From: Clostridiales bacterium PH28_bin88
GTDB taxonomy: Bacteria > Bacillota > PH28-bin88
Assembly: GCA_000987045.1 (NCBI GenBank)
Contig: LAKY01000054.1
Span: 17,357 to 81,356, forward strand
Reading direction: 5' to 3'
Length of the DNA stretch: 64,000 nucleotides
Position numbers and translations under genes: made by a program. Position 1 is the first letter of the stretch, and each line of letters begins with the position of its first letter. This document shows, piece after piece, positions 16,580 through 24,731 of the stretch. The notes beneath the pieces were generated by a model, which saw nothing but the letters and a program-made list of their open reading frames with translations, had not been told where the DNA came from and searched no databases.

Positions 16580-17686
16580 CTAGCCTACCTCTTCCGCATA
16601 GGCGAGGATCCTTCGTAGGGTAGCGTCCCGGAGGGCATTGATGGCTTCAAAATCCATATTCGGCACGTAGTATTCTTCCATCTCGTCGTGGGTCAGTTTA
16701 GCCCGGAGGATTAGGGAGACCGCCCGGTCGATGGCCTCCTGGTAGCGCCTTTTCGCGATGCCCATATCCTCCGTAAAGGAGGCCAGGGCTGAACTGCTGA
16801 CGAATCTGGCGGTATGGATGACCGCGTCACTGTCCCTGGCCGGGTACCTGTGTGGACCCATACTGGAAATAACCGCGATGTCCAGGGAGGGAATGATCAG
16901 GTGCTCGATCCGGTCCGGCGCCAGCGCGCAATGGAAGGCTTCCACGTCATAACCATAGCCTACGGCGGTGTCATAAACCTTTTTAACAATGGTGCTCTTC
17001 CCGGTCCCATCGTCACCGGTGATGATGTACCTTTTTTGCAGGTGGTCGAAGAGGGTCTCGAAGTGGTTAACAAGCCCGCCTGGAGAAATTGCGCTGGCAA
17101 AAAGATGCCTCGCTCTAGCCTCCCTGAGTTGGGGGCCGTTGGAAAATATTTCGCTGACAAGGGTATTGGCCAGTGAATTTAATCCTACTACGTCCAAAGC
17201 GCGGCCGTCGATGTAGTAACTTTCTACCTCATCCAGTAATATTTTTGCTTGAGCCAGATATCCGTAAGCCCGCCTGAATAGCCGTCCAACTTCCCTGTTT
17301 AGTTTCAGTATTTGCTCTTTATTAGCCCGCATCCCGGTTTCGTCCCAGTAGTCTCCCAGGTGGATTATCTCGTCAACCGCGCCAGGGTTTTTGGGGTCGA
17401 CGATGTGAGGGGCTGTACCGTCGATCATCGCTACACCGATAGCGGGAATAACCACCCCATCCAGCGAGCCGTTATCAGAGGAGCAGCAGTGGTGCTCAAG
17501 GTCGAAACCCTTCTCCAACATGGCGTCTCCGATCACCCGCATCAATGTGGATTTGCCCACTCCGGGACCTCCCTTGATGATCATAATCCTGCGGGCATCG
17601 GGCGGGATGATGTGCTCGTAAAAGGAATAGAAACCCACAGATGTATTACCGCCGGGGAATACTTTTCTCAACCTTCCATTAGCCAT
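16580..17686 (-). CDS. two-P-loop ATPase of unknown function (PRK06851-like)
   Basis: A 368-residue protein with two tandem NTPase halves. The first Walker A is IIKGGPGVGKSTLMR near residue 38, and the second is ITGDDGTGKSTIVKK near residue 220. Each is followed by a similar pattern (DLEHHCCSSDNGSLDGVVIP; DVEAFHCALAPDRIEHLIIP), which shows an internal duplication. This matches an uncharacterised family found in spore-forming Firmicutes. No substrate or partner can be assigned. ATG start with GGGAGGGAG upstream. It lies just upstream of asnB on the same strand. Its transcript would run into the asnB leader terminator, so asnB may be expressed partly by readthrough. Confidence 0.75.
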   Translation of the reverse strand: MANGRLRKVFPGGNTSVGFYSFYEHIIPPDARRIMIIKGGPGVGKSTLMRVIGDAMLEKGFDLEHHCCSSDNGSLDGVVIPAIGVAMIDGTAPHIVDPKNPGAVDEIIHLGDYWDETGMRANKEQILKLNREVGRLFRRAYGYLAQAKILLDEVESYYIDGRALDVVGLNSLANTLVSEIFSNGPQLREARARHLFASAISPGGLVNHFETLFDHLQKRYIITGDDGTGKSTIVKKVYDTAVGYGYDVEAFHCALAPDRIEHLIIPSLDIAVISSMGPHRYPARDSDAVIHTARFVSSSALASFTEDMGIAKRRYQEAIDRAVSLILRAKLTHDEMEEYYVPNMDFEAINALRDATLRRILAYAEEVG

Positions 17687-17774
17687 TAGACTTCTCCCTC
17701 CCTCGTAATCGGTTTCAAGGTTTTTTTACAACACCATACTATGCAAAGGGAAAGATAGTGTGAGGGAAACTCCC

Positions 17775-17808
17775 CTACATTTTTCCGCCCATACATGGTA
17801 AAATGTAG
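17775..17808. promoter_or_regulatory. inverted repeat overlapping a possible promoter
   Basis: A perfect 9-bp inverted repeat, CTACATTTT ... AAAATGTAG, with a 16-bp spacer. The right arm covers TAAAAT (17799-17804), a candidate -10 for the downstream aminotransferase, and the left arm sits where the -35 would be (TACATT). It is a plausible operator; no regulator is identified. Confidence 0.4.
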
Positions 17809-17860
17809 AGGAATTGTTGGCCTATCAGCAAAAGAGATTGCTTGGAAAGGAAGGATACCA

Positions 17861-19051
17861 ATGAACGACCAAGTCTATTCCCCTACCAGGACCCTGATGG
17901 GGCCGGGGCCCAGTGACGTGCACCCACGGGTGCTGCAAGCCATGGCCAGCCCTGTGATCGGCCACCTGGACCCGGTTTTCCTGCAGATCATGAACGGGAC
18001 CATGGATATGCTGAGAAAGGTATTTGGCACCGAGAACCAGTTAACCGTCCCCATGTCTGGAACCGGCAGTTCAGGTATGGAGACCTTGTTCGTCAACCTG
18101 ATTGAACCTGGCGACAAGGTGGTGATCGGGGTCAACGGCCTTTTCGGGCAGCGGATGGTGGATGTGGCCGCGCGGGTGGGCGCCGAGGTGATCCAGGTTA
18201 CAGCCCCGTGGGGGCAACCCTTGGACCCGGCGGAAATAGAGCAGGCGCTAAAACAGCACGGCCAGGTTAAGGCGGTAGGGGTGGTGCACGCGGAAACCTC
18301 CACGGGGGTCAGGCAGCCCCTTGAGCCTATCGGCGAGTTGGCCCACCGGTACGGGGCCTTGTTCCTGGTGGATGCGGTCACCTCCCTGGGGGGTATCCCG
18401 GTGGAAGTGGACCGGGTGGGCATTGACGCGTGCTATAGCGGTACCCAGAAGTGCCTGAGCGTGCCTCCCGGTCTATCGCCGGTCACCTTTAACCAGGAGG
18501 CGGTTAAGGTGCTGGGAGAAAGAAAGGGTATAGTACAGAGCTGGTACCTGGATCTGACCATGATCCAGAGATACTGGGGAGCAGAGCGCTTCTACCACCA
18601 CACTGCGCCTATCTCCATGATTTATGCCCTGCGCGAAGGACTGGCCCTGATACTGGAAGAAGGGCTGGAGCAGGTTTACGCCCGTCACAGGTTAAACGGG
18701 GAGGCTTTGCAGGCCGGCCTGATCGGCATGGGCCTAAAACTCCTGGTGGATGAGCAGTATCGCCTTCCCGAGCTGACCTCAGTCCTGGTGCCCGAGGAAG
18801 TGCAGGACGTCGAAGTTCGGAAGCGCTTGCTCCAGCTATACAATATCGAGATTGGCGGTGGACTGGGTGAACTGAAAGGCAAGATCTGGCGGGTTGGCCT
18901 GATGGGGCACACCTGCCGCAGGAGGAATGTGCTAACCTTCTTGAGCGCCCTCGAGGATATCCTGATCCAGTTGGGTTACCGGACAGAAAACGGTTCCGGG
19001 ATACGAGAGGCTCTCAGGGTGTACCAGGCAGCCGGGGGTGTAACAATCTAG
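17861..19051 (+). CDS. alanine-glyoxylate/serine-pyruvate type class V aminotransferase
   Basis: A class V PLP aminotransferase of about 396 residues, close to alanine-glyoxylate and (S)-ureidoglycine-glyoxylate transaminases (PucG-like). Family motifs are LMGPGPSDVHPRVLQAM at the N-terminus, VPMSGTGSSGMETLF (cofactor phosphate), LVDAVTSLGGIPVEVD with the PLP Asp, and the Schiff-base Lys in YSGTQKCLSVPPGLSP. The start is ATG 17861 with GAAAGGAAGG upstream; an open frame from 17795 is not used because it begins in the promoter region. It sits ahead of the ANTAR regulator, so it probably belongs to nitrogen metabolism such as glycine/glyoxylate or purine-derived nitrogen. The substrate is inferred from the family only. 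Confidence 0.88.
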   Translation: MNDQVYSPTRTLMGPGPSDVHPRVLQAMASPVIGHLDPVFLQIMNGTMDMLRKVFGTENQLTVPMSGTGSSGMETLFVNLIEPGDKVVIGVNGLFGQRMVDVAARVGAEVIQVTAPWGQPLDPAEIEQALKQHGQVKAVGVVHAETSTGVRQPLEPIGELAHRYGALFLVDAVTSLGGIPVEVDRVGIDACYSGTQKCLSVPPGLSPVTFNQEAVKVLGERKGIVQSWYLDLTMIQRYWGAERFYHHTAPISMIYALREGLALILEEGLEQVYARHRLNGEALQAGLIGMGLKLLVDEQYRLPELTSVLVPEEVQDVEVRKRLLQLYNIEIGGGLGELKGKIWRVGLMGHTCRRRNVLTFLSALEDILIQLGYRTENGSGIREALRVYQAAGGVTI

Positions 19052-19076
19052 CGTTTACAGGACGAAGGTGCGGGTA

Positions 19077-19652
19077 ATGTACGGTTTACGGATACTGCTG
19101 GCTGACCCTGATCCCCATTCGCGGAAAAATTTAAAAGGCATCCTTGGCCGGGCCGGACACCAGGTATTTGCGGAGGCCGGGGACGGGCGGATTGCCGCGC
19201 AGTTGGCTTTCAACCGGCAGCCCGACATGGTGATTCTGGACGTCAACCTTCCGGTCCGGGATGGGTTGGAGGTGGCCCGGGTGCTGGAGGAACACCGGGT
19301 AGCTCCGGTGTTGCTGCTAATCGGTGGAGACTACTGGGAAGTGCTAGAGCGTGCCAAGGAAGCAGGAGTGTATGGATGCCTGGTTAAGCCTGTCAGCGAG
19401 GCAACTATCATCCCGGAGGTGGAAATAGCCTGGACCAACTTTCAGCGGATTCGCCGCCTGGAGGAGGAGAACCGGGAATTACGCGAGACCCTGGAAACCA
19501 GGAAACTGGTGGAGAAAGCCAAAGGTATCCTGATGGAGAAAAGGGGTATCACCGAGGGAGAGGCCTACCAGTTCATGCGAAAACTCAGTATGGACCGGTG
19601 CACCTCCCTGGGAAGGATAGCTAAAGCCGTGCTGAGGGGAGAGGTGATGTAG
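19077..19652 (+). CDS. response regulator with ANTAR RNA-binding output domain (first copy)
   Basis: A 191-residue antiterminator protein. An N-terminal receiver (acidic pair in LLADPDPH, phosphoacceptor Asp in MVILDVNLPVRDG, Lys in CLVKPVSE) is joined by a coiled coil (RRLEEENRELRETLETRK) to a C-terminal ANTAR domain (LVEKAKGILMEKRGITEGEAYQFMRKLSMD). The conserved Thr/Ser of the receiver switch is missing (PVLLLIGGDYW). I use ATG 19077 with AAGG eight bases upstream; a GTG at 19068 is also possible. No sensor kinase is encoded here. It probably binds the hexaloop leaders of glnA and asnB in this window. The gene follows the aminotransferase by 25 bp and precedes glnA. Confidence 0.92.
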   Translation: MYGLRILLADPDPHSRKNLKGILGRAGHQVFAEAGDGRIAAQLAFNRQPDMVILDVNLPVRDGLEVARVLEEHRVAPVLLLIGGDYWEVLERAKEAGVYGCLVKPVSEATIIPEVEIAWTNFQRIRRLEEENRELRETLETRKLVEKAKGILMEKRGITEGEAYQFMRKLSMDRCTSLGRIAKAVLRGEVM

Positions 19653-19693
19653 GGGTCTTGGGGAAAGTATACAGTATTCCTTTTTTGCGAGTC

Positions 19694-19722
19694 TTGGATT
19701 GAACTGTCCCCTTTGGTATAAT
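19694..19722 (+). promoter_or_regulatory. promoter of the first glnA
   Basis: TTGGAT (19694-19699), a 17-bp spacer and a perfect TATAAT (19717-19722) precede the hexaloop leader. The same layout is seen before the second ANTAR gene and the third glnA. Confidence 0.7.
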
Positions 19723-19748
19723 CTTAGGCAATAACGGAATAAGGTGTT

Positions 19749-19816
19749 AGGGCAATGGCGTCCTCCAACGCAGGTACTTTCTTTTATTACCTGTTTTTGG
19801 GGGCGCTTTTCTTTAT
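19749..19816 (+). promoter_or_regulatory. ANTAR-type leader of the first glnA
   Basis: A hairpin with stem AGGGC/GTCCT (one G-U pair) and loop AATGGC (19754-19759; A1, G4) overlaps the 5' arm of a terminator, GCGTCCTCCAA (19758-19768) with TTGGGGGCGC (19797-19806). An inner stem CAGGTA/TACCTG and the tract TTTTCTTT complete the terminator. A first hairpin (P1) is not clear here: the bases between the promoter and this hairpin give only a weak fold. Confidence 0.65.
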
Positions 19817-19901
19817 GTACAGGGTGCTGTGCGTTGTGGATAATTTCCTGTGCGGGGTTTTTACATTCTCCTGGGTCTATCGCTAAAGGAGGAGAAAGAT
19901 T

Positions 19902-21227
19902 ATGTATACGAAGGAAGATGTCCTGGCCAAGGCCAGGGAATTTCACGTAAAGTTTCTCAGGCTGCAGTTTACCGACATCTTTGGCGTGTTAAAGAACATC
20001 GCTGTAACGGTAGAGGACCTGGAAAAGGCCCTGGCAGGGGAAATGATCTTCGACAGTTCGGTGGTGGAGGGCCAGGTACGAAACCGTGAGCGGGATATCG
20101 TATTGAAGCCGGACCCGACTACATTTGTTATCTTCCCCTGGCGCCCGCGGGAGGGGGCGGTGGCACGCCTGATCTGTGATGTAAATAACCCTGATGGGAC
20201 ACCTTATCCAGGTTGCCCGCGGAACGTGCTGAAGCAGGTGCTGGCGGAAACAGCCGGCATGGGGCTCACGGTGCGGGTGGGGTCGGAAGCCGAGTTTTAC
20301 CTGTTCCATACCGATGAAAAGGGTAACCCCACCACCGACACCCATGACCGGGCGGGTTTCTGTGACTTGACACCGGTGGACCTGGGGGAAAATGCACGGC
20401 GGGACATGGTGCTGACCCTGGAGGAGATGGGTTTCGAGATCGGTTCCAGCCACCATGAGTTGGGGCCCGGCCAGCACGAAATCGTGCTGAAGCACGATCA
20501 TGCACTGGCTACCGCCGATAAGGTGATCACCTTCAAGTTTGTGGTACGAACTATCGCGCAACGCCACGGGCTGTATGCTTCCTTCATGCCCAAGCCCATT
20601 TGGGGCATGCCCGGCTCAGCCCTCCACTGGCACATCTCATTATTTAGAAATGGGACCAACGCCCTGTACCACCCCGAGCGGCCACAGGGGTTGAGCCAAG
20701 AGGCTATGAGCTTTATTGCGGGTATACTGAACCATGCCCGGGCCAATACAGCCATTACCAACCCGATAGTCAACTCCTATAAAAGGCTGGTACCCAGCGA
20801 CCTGGCGCCGGCCTACGTGGCATGGTCCGAACACAACCGCAACTCGGTGATCCGGGTACCTGCCCACCGGGGTCAGGAGACCCGGGTGGAGGTCAGGAAC
20901 CCCGACCCAACGTGTAACCCCTATTTGGCCCTGGCGGTGATGATCAAGTCGGGCCTGGAGGGGATTGTCCAGGGAAGTACCCCGCCGGCCCCTGTAACCG
21001 ATAATATCTTTCAGATGGACGACGGGCGCCGGGAGGCCCTACAGGTGGCCTGCCTGCCGAGGCACTTGCACGAAGCACTGCAAGAACTGGCGGGAGACCA
21101 CCTGGTTCGATCGACATTGGGCGAGTACATCTACCAGCGTTTTTCCGAGGCCAAGGAAGAAGAATGGGAGCGGTACCAGAATACGGTACATCCCTGGGAA
21201 TTGAGAGAGTACTTGAGTACATTCTGA
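19902..21227 (+). CDS. glutamine synthetase-like protein (GSI family, altered ammonium site)
   Basis: A GSI-alpha type protein of 441 residues, aligning end to end with the two other GlnA proteins in this window. ATP and glutamate residues are kept (SEAEFYLF, GQHEI with E193, LHWHISL, IRVPAHRG, RVEVRNPDP). However, three residues corresponding to the ammonium pocket of the Salmonella enzyme differ: Ser53 is V54 (FDSSVVEG), Tyr179 is F153 (AGFCDL), and the flap Glu327 is L301 (VPSDLAPAY). The equivalents of Asp50 and Glu212 remain. It may ligate glutamate to a larger amine, or act as a regulator rather than make glutamine. ATG start with AAAGGAGGAG upstream. Preceded by an ANTAR-type leader. 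Confidence 0.9.
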   Translation: MYTKEDVLAKAREFHVKFLRLQFTDIFGVLKNIAVTVEDLEKALAGEMIFDSSVVEGQVRNRERDIVLKPDPTTFVIFPWRPREGAVARLICDVNNPDGTPYPGCPRNVLKQVLAETAGMGLTVRVGSEAEFYLFHTDEKGNPTTDTHDRAGFCDLTPVDLGENARRDMVLTLEEMGFEIGSSHHELGPGQHEIVLKHDHALATADKVITFKFVVRTIAQRHGLYASFMPKPIWGMPGSALHWHISLFRNGTNALYHPERPQGLSQEAMSFIAGILNHARANTAITNPIVNSYKRLVPSDLAPAYVAWSEHNRNSVIRVPAHRGQETRVEVRNPDPTCNPYLALAVMIKSGLEGIVQGSTPPAPVTDNIFQMDDGRREALQVACLPRHLHEALQELAGDHLVRSTLGEYIYQRFSEAKEEEWERYQNTVHPWELREYLSTF

Positions 21228-21317
21228 GTTCTTCAATTACTTCTTAAGGGAGGTGAGGTAAGCGGGTAGGTTTTAGGTTGCTAGTCACCGGTGAAGTGTA
21301 GAGTAGCAAAAGAAAAA

Positions 21318-21360
21318 GAGAGAAAGAAAAAAGAGAGAAAGAAAAAAGAGAGAAAGAAAA
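21318..21360. repeat. 15-bp purine tandem repeat, about 2.9 units
   Basis: The unit GAGAGAAAGAAAAAA occurs twice in full and a third time without its last bases, all purine on the plus strand. It lies in the 166-bp gap between the glnA-like gene and the FMN glutamate-synthase-like gene, 34 bp before the start codon. It could vary in copy number by slippage. Confidence 0.85.
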
Positions 21361-21393
21361 TTCCCGAGAGGAAAAACAGGAGGATGGTAGAAA

Positions 21394-22971
21394 ATGACTT
21401 ATAGTGTAGGCATTAACGCCACGGAGGCAACTCTTACCAGGCACCGCCTGAAGAACGATTTTGCCCCGTACAGCGGCATGTGTGTAACCTGCCTGGATGG
21501 CTGCCCCGGCATGTGTGAGGTAGGCAAGTCGGCTGTTCGCGGCAAAGAGGTTCTCTACCCGCAGCCCTTCGGCAAGACGACCTCTGCTTCCCAGAAGGAT
21601 TATCCTGTGGACTACTCCCATTTCAACATCATGGGTACCGCCGTAGGCGCCCACGGCATTGAGGCGGACAGCAACAAGGCCATTTTCCCGGCTGTCAACC
21701 TGGAGACCGAGATTGGCGCTACCAATAAAATCAAGGTGCGCCTGCCTATCGTGATCGCTGCCATGGGTTCCACCAATGTGGCGGCGGATAACTGGGATCA
21801 CCTGGCGGTTGGCGCCGCCGTTTCCGGTGTGGGTATTGCTATCGGGGAAAATGTTTGTGCCATGGATCCTAACTCCGAGATTAAGAACGGTCGGGTGATC
21901 AAGTCCCCCAACCTGGAAAAAAGGGTGAAGGTGTTCCAGGACTGGTACAACGGCTATGGATTTATTGCCGTGCAGGCCAACGTGGAAGATACCAACCTGG
22001 GCGTGCAGGAATACGCCCTGGAGAAGCTGGGTGTGGAAGCGGTCGAGATCAAGTGGGGCCAGGGCGCCAAGGACATCGGCGGTGAAGTGAAGCTGAATAC
22101 CCTGGAACGCGCTCTCCAGCTCAAGAGCCGCGGCTATATCGTGCTGCCCGACCCGGAAGATCCGCGGGTACAGGCTGCCTTTAAAGCGGGGGCTTTCTCC
22201 GAGTTTGAACGCCATTCCCGTATCGGCATGGTTACAGAGGAATCCTTCCATGCCCGGGTAGCGGAACTCCGTAAGGCCGGGGCCAAGTACGTATTTCTCA
22301 AAACCGGTGCTTACCGGCCGGCAGACCTGGCCAGGGCGGTCAAGTTCGCCTCCGATGCCAAGATTGACCTCCTCACGGTGGACGGCGCGGGCGGCGGTAC
22401 CGGCATGAGCCCATGGCGCATGATGAACGAGTGGGGTGTGCCTACTGTCTACATCCAGGGGCTTTTGACCAAGTACCTGGACCGGTTGGCTGCTAAGGGC
22501 GCTTTCGTTCCCAGTGTTGCCATTGCCGGCGGTTTTGCCCTGGAAGACCACATGTTCAAGGGTCTGGCCATGAGCGCGCCGCACGTGAAGCTGATCGGTA
22601 TGGCGAGGGCTCCCCTGGCGGCTGCCATGGTGGGCAAGGTAGTAGGTGAGAAATTAAAAGAGGGCGCTGCACCCGCCGAGTACAAGAAGTACGGGGAGAA
22701 CCTCGAGCAGGTGTTTATCCTGGCGGATGAACTGAAGGGTAAGTTGGGGGCGGACTTTGACCGCTTACCGGTTGGGGCCATCGGTGTTTATACCTACTTC
22801 GAACGGCTGGCCCAGGGACTCAAGCAGTTCATGTGCGGGGCCCGCAAGTTCAGCCTGGAATACATTACCCGGGATGATCTAGCTGCCCTCACCAAGGAAG
22901 CGGCAGACATCACAGGCATTCAGTACATCATGGACGCGGATCACGAAGAAGCAGAGAGAATCTTGGGATAG
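21394..22971 (+). CDS. FMN-binding glutamate synthase-like protein
   Basis: A 525-residue protein related to the FMN/synthase domain of glutamate synthase large subunit. The N-terminus has a cysteine cluster (CVTCLDGCPGMCEVG) that could hold an iron-sulfur centre. The barrel has KLGVEAVEIKWGQGAKDIGGEVK, which corresponds to the IKIGQGAKPGIGGHLP element of the GOGAT protein encoded at 28479, and the FMN phosphate region DGAGGGTGMSP. No amidotransferase domain is attached, so ammonia would have to come from elsewhere or the reaction differs. ATG start with GGAGGA upstream. Its position after a glnA paralog, and a decayed second copy at 25369, tie it to the ANTAR-glnA module. Confidence 0.88.
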   Translation: MTYSVGINATEATLTRHRLKNDFAPYSGMCVTCLDGCPGMCEVGKSAVRGKEVLYPQPFGKTTSASQKDYPVDYSHFNIMGTAVGAHGIEADSNKAIFPAVNLETEIGATNKIKVRLPIVIAAMGSTNVAADNWDHLAVGAAVSGVGIAIGENVCAMDPNSEIKNGRVIKSPNLEKRVKVFQDWYNGYGFIAVQANVEDTNLGVQEYALEKLGVEAVEIKWGQGAKDIGGEVKLNTLERALQLKSRGYIVLPDPEDPRVQAAFKAGAFSEFERHSRIGMVTEESFHARVAELRKAGAKYVFLKTGAYRPADLARAVKFASDAKIDLLTVDGAGGGTGMSPWRMMNEWGVPTVYIQGLLTKYLDRLAAKGAFVPSVAIAGGFALEDHMFKGLAMSAPHVKLIGMARAPLAAAMVGKVVGEKLKEGAAPAEYKKYGENLEQVFILADELKGKLGADFDRLPVGAIGVYTYFERLAQGLKQFMCGARKFSLEYITRDDLAALTKEAADITGIQYIMDADHEEAERILG

Positions 22972-22975
22972 TCTC

Positions 22976-23010
22976 CTTGGGGTGCCCGGTAACGGGCACC
23001 CCAAGTTATT
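22976..23010 (+). terminator. terminator after the FMN glutamate-synthase-like gene
   Basis: A perfect 13-bp stem, CTTGGGGTGCCCG with loop GTAA, followed by TTATT. The T-tract is short but the stem is very stable. Confidence 0.75.
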
Positions 23011-23033
23011 AAGGCCCATGGTAGTAATTTTTT

Positions 23034-23063
23034 TTGGCTTAAAGCGCAAACTTATGCTATAAT
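23034..23063 (+). promoter_or_regulatory. promoter of the second glnA
   Basis: TTGGCT, an 18-bp spacer and a perfect TATAAT (23058-23063). The leader that follows (about 70 bp) has no hexaloop hairpin, unlike the other nitrogen genes here, so this copy looks differently controlled. Confidence 0.65.
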
Positions 23064-23131
23064 TACCCTATGCTGAATCGTACAAACTTGTTCTTCTAGC
23101 AGTATAGGGGAAGTGAGGGGAATTATCCGGC

Positions 23132-24466
23132 ATGAGCAAGTTGACCGCGGAAGATGTCCGCATCATGGTGAAGGAACTGGGCGTCAAGTTTATTCGTTTA
23201 CAGTTTACCGATATCCTGGGTGTACTGAAAAACGTGGCCATCACCGTTGACCAACTGGAAAAAGCGCTAAATAACGAATTGATGTTTGACGGCTCCTCTA
23301 TCGAAGGCTTCGTGCGCATCGAGGAATCCGACATGTACCTGCGGCCCGACCCCTCAACCTTTGTGGTATTTCCCTGGCGGGCCAAGGAAAATGGCGCGGT
23401 GGCGAGGATGATGTGCGACATTTATAATCCCGATGGTACGCCCTTTGCCGGGTGCCCCCGCTGCAACCTGCAGCGGGTGATGGGCGAGGCGGCACAGTTG
23501 GGCTACACCATGAATGTGGGCCCTGAGGCGGAGTTTTTCCTCTTTCACACTGACGCTGAAGGGAAGGCCACCACGATCACTCATGATCGGGCCGGTTACT
23601 TCGACATGACGCCGGTGGACCTTGGGGAAAACGCCAGGCGGGATATGGTGCTCACCCTTGAAGATATGGGGTTTGAAGTGGAAGCCTCCCACCACGAGGT
23701 GGCTCCAGGTCAACACGAGATCGATTTTAAGTATTCCGATGCTCTGGACATCGCCGATAAAATCGTTACCTTTAAATTTGTGGTACGTACTATCGCTCAA
23801 CGCCACGGATTGCATGCCACTTTCATGCCCAAGCCCATTTTCGGTATCCCCGGGTCCGGCATGCACCTCAATCAGTCCTTGGTCAAAAACGGTGAGAACG
23901 CCTTTTTTGACCCCGGTAATCCCGAACAGCTCAGCGAAATAGCCCGTTACTATGTAGGTGGCCTAATGAAGCACGCCCGGGCGCTAACGGCGGTCGTCAA
24001 CCCAACCGTTAACTCGTATAAGCGGCTGGTGTCCGGATTTGAGGCTCCCGTGTACATCGCCTGGTCGGCACGGAACCGGAGCCCCCTTATCCGTATACCG
24101 GCCAAGCGGGGCCAGTCCACCCGTATAGAGTTCCGCAGCCCTGACCCATCCTGCAACCCGTATTTCGCCCTGGCAGCCTGCCTGGCGGCAGGTCTGGACG
24201 GCATCAAGAACCGGATTGAGCCACCGTCTACCTGTGACCGCAACATCTATGAGATGACCCCTAAAGAGAGGGAAGAAATAGGTATCGGAACCCTCCCTGA
24301 GTCTTTACAGGAGGCGTTGCAGGAACTCTCCCGGGACGAGGTAGTCAAGGGTGCGCTTGGGGAGCATGCTTACCACCGGTTCATGGAGGCGAAGCAGATC
24401 GAGTGGGACCGCTACCGGATGCAGGTGCATGACTGGGAATTGCAGGAATACCTTACGAAATTCTAG
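23132..24466 (+). CDS. glnA: glutamine synthetase, type I (GSI-alpha)
   Basis: A 444-residue glutamine synthetase that makes glutamine from glutamate, ammonia and ATP as a dodecamer. All ammonium-site residues are present: FDGSSIEG (Asp50 and Ser53 equivalents), AGYFDMTP (Tyr179), GQHEI (Glu212) and SGFEAPVY (Glu327). [10 protein letters not shown] carries the Arg that mediates feedback inhibition in GSI-alpha enzymes, and the short length is that of the non-adenylylated class. ATG start with GTGAGGGG upstream. It has its own promoter and no terminator-type leader, so it is the best candidate for constitutive glutamine synthesis. Confidence 0.96.
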   Translation: MSKLTAEDVRIMVKELGVKFIRLQFTDILGVLKNVAITVDQLEKALNNELMFDGSSIEGFVRIEESDMYLRPDPSTFVVFPWRAKENGAVARMMCDIYNPDGTPFAGCPRCNLQRVMGEAAQLGYTMNVGPEAEFFLFHTDAEGKATTITHDRAGYFDMTPVDLGENARRDMVLTLEDMGFEVEASHHEVAPGQHEIDFKYSDALDIADKIVTFKFVVRTIAQRHGLHATFMPKPIFGIPGSGMHLNQSLVKNGENAFFDPGNPEQLSEIARYYVGGLMKHARALTAVVNPTVNSYKRLVSGFEAPVYIAWSARNRSPLIRIPAKRGQSTRIEFRSPDPSCNPYFALAACLAAGLDGIKNRIEPPSTCDRNIYEMTPKEREEIGIGTLPESLQEALQELSRDEVVKGALGEHAYHRFMEAKQIEWDRYRMQVHDWELQEYLTKF

Positions 24467-24538
24467 CGCTTTAAGTAGAAGCATATCGAAAACAACGTCA
24501 CCTGCCTTATGTATACAATATTTTGCTAGGAAGTAGTA

Positions 24539-24567
24539 TTGAGTTTGCATTTCCCCTCTGGTACAAT
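24539..24567 (+). promoter_or_regulatory. promoter of the second ANTAR regulator gene
   Basis: TTGAGT (24539-24544), a 17-bp spacer and TACAAT (24562-24567). The spacer shares the word TTCCCCTCTGG with the glnA promoter at 19694 (TGTCCCCTTTGG), suggesting common descent of the two control regions. Confidence 0.6.
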
Positions 24568-24603
24568 AAGAAATAATTAGCTTGTCAATCCGCATTACCA
24601 TGT

Positions 24604-24650
24604 GGGCAACGGCGTCCTCTGGTGCGAGTCCGTACTCGTCGGGGGGCGCC
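24604..24650 (+). promoter_or_regulatory. hexaloop hairpin leader of the second ANTAR gene
   Basis: Stem GGGC/GTCC with loop AACGGC (24608-24613; A1, G4) overlaps a large stem formed by GGCGTCCTCT and GGGGGGCGCC with an inner perfect hairpin CGAGT-CCGT-ACTCG. The stem is not followed by a T-tract (TTCACGTTC), so it may have lost terminator activity. This would place the regulator under its own control. Confidence 0.5.
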
Positions 24651-24731
24651 TTCACGTTCTGCAGTGGCACAGATGGGCATAATATTGGCGTAGCTGCAGG
24701 AATCATACTTGGCATGGTTAGGGGTGGCCTG

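Noticed and set aside
21244..22584. 446-codon minus-strand frame opposite the FMN glutamate-synthase-like gene
   Set aside because: It is a shadow of a well-supported gene; the N-terminal part reads through a purine repeat, giving low-complexity Ser/Phe/Leu.
24582..24731. 50-residue N-terminal extension of the second ANTAR regulator
   Set aside because: It would be encoded by the leader hairpins, has no receiver-like sequence, and its paralog lacks it.
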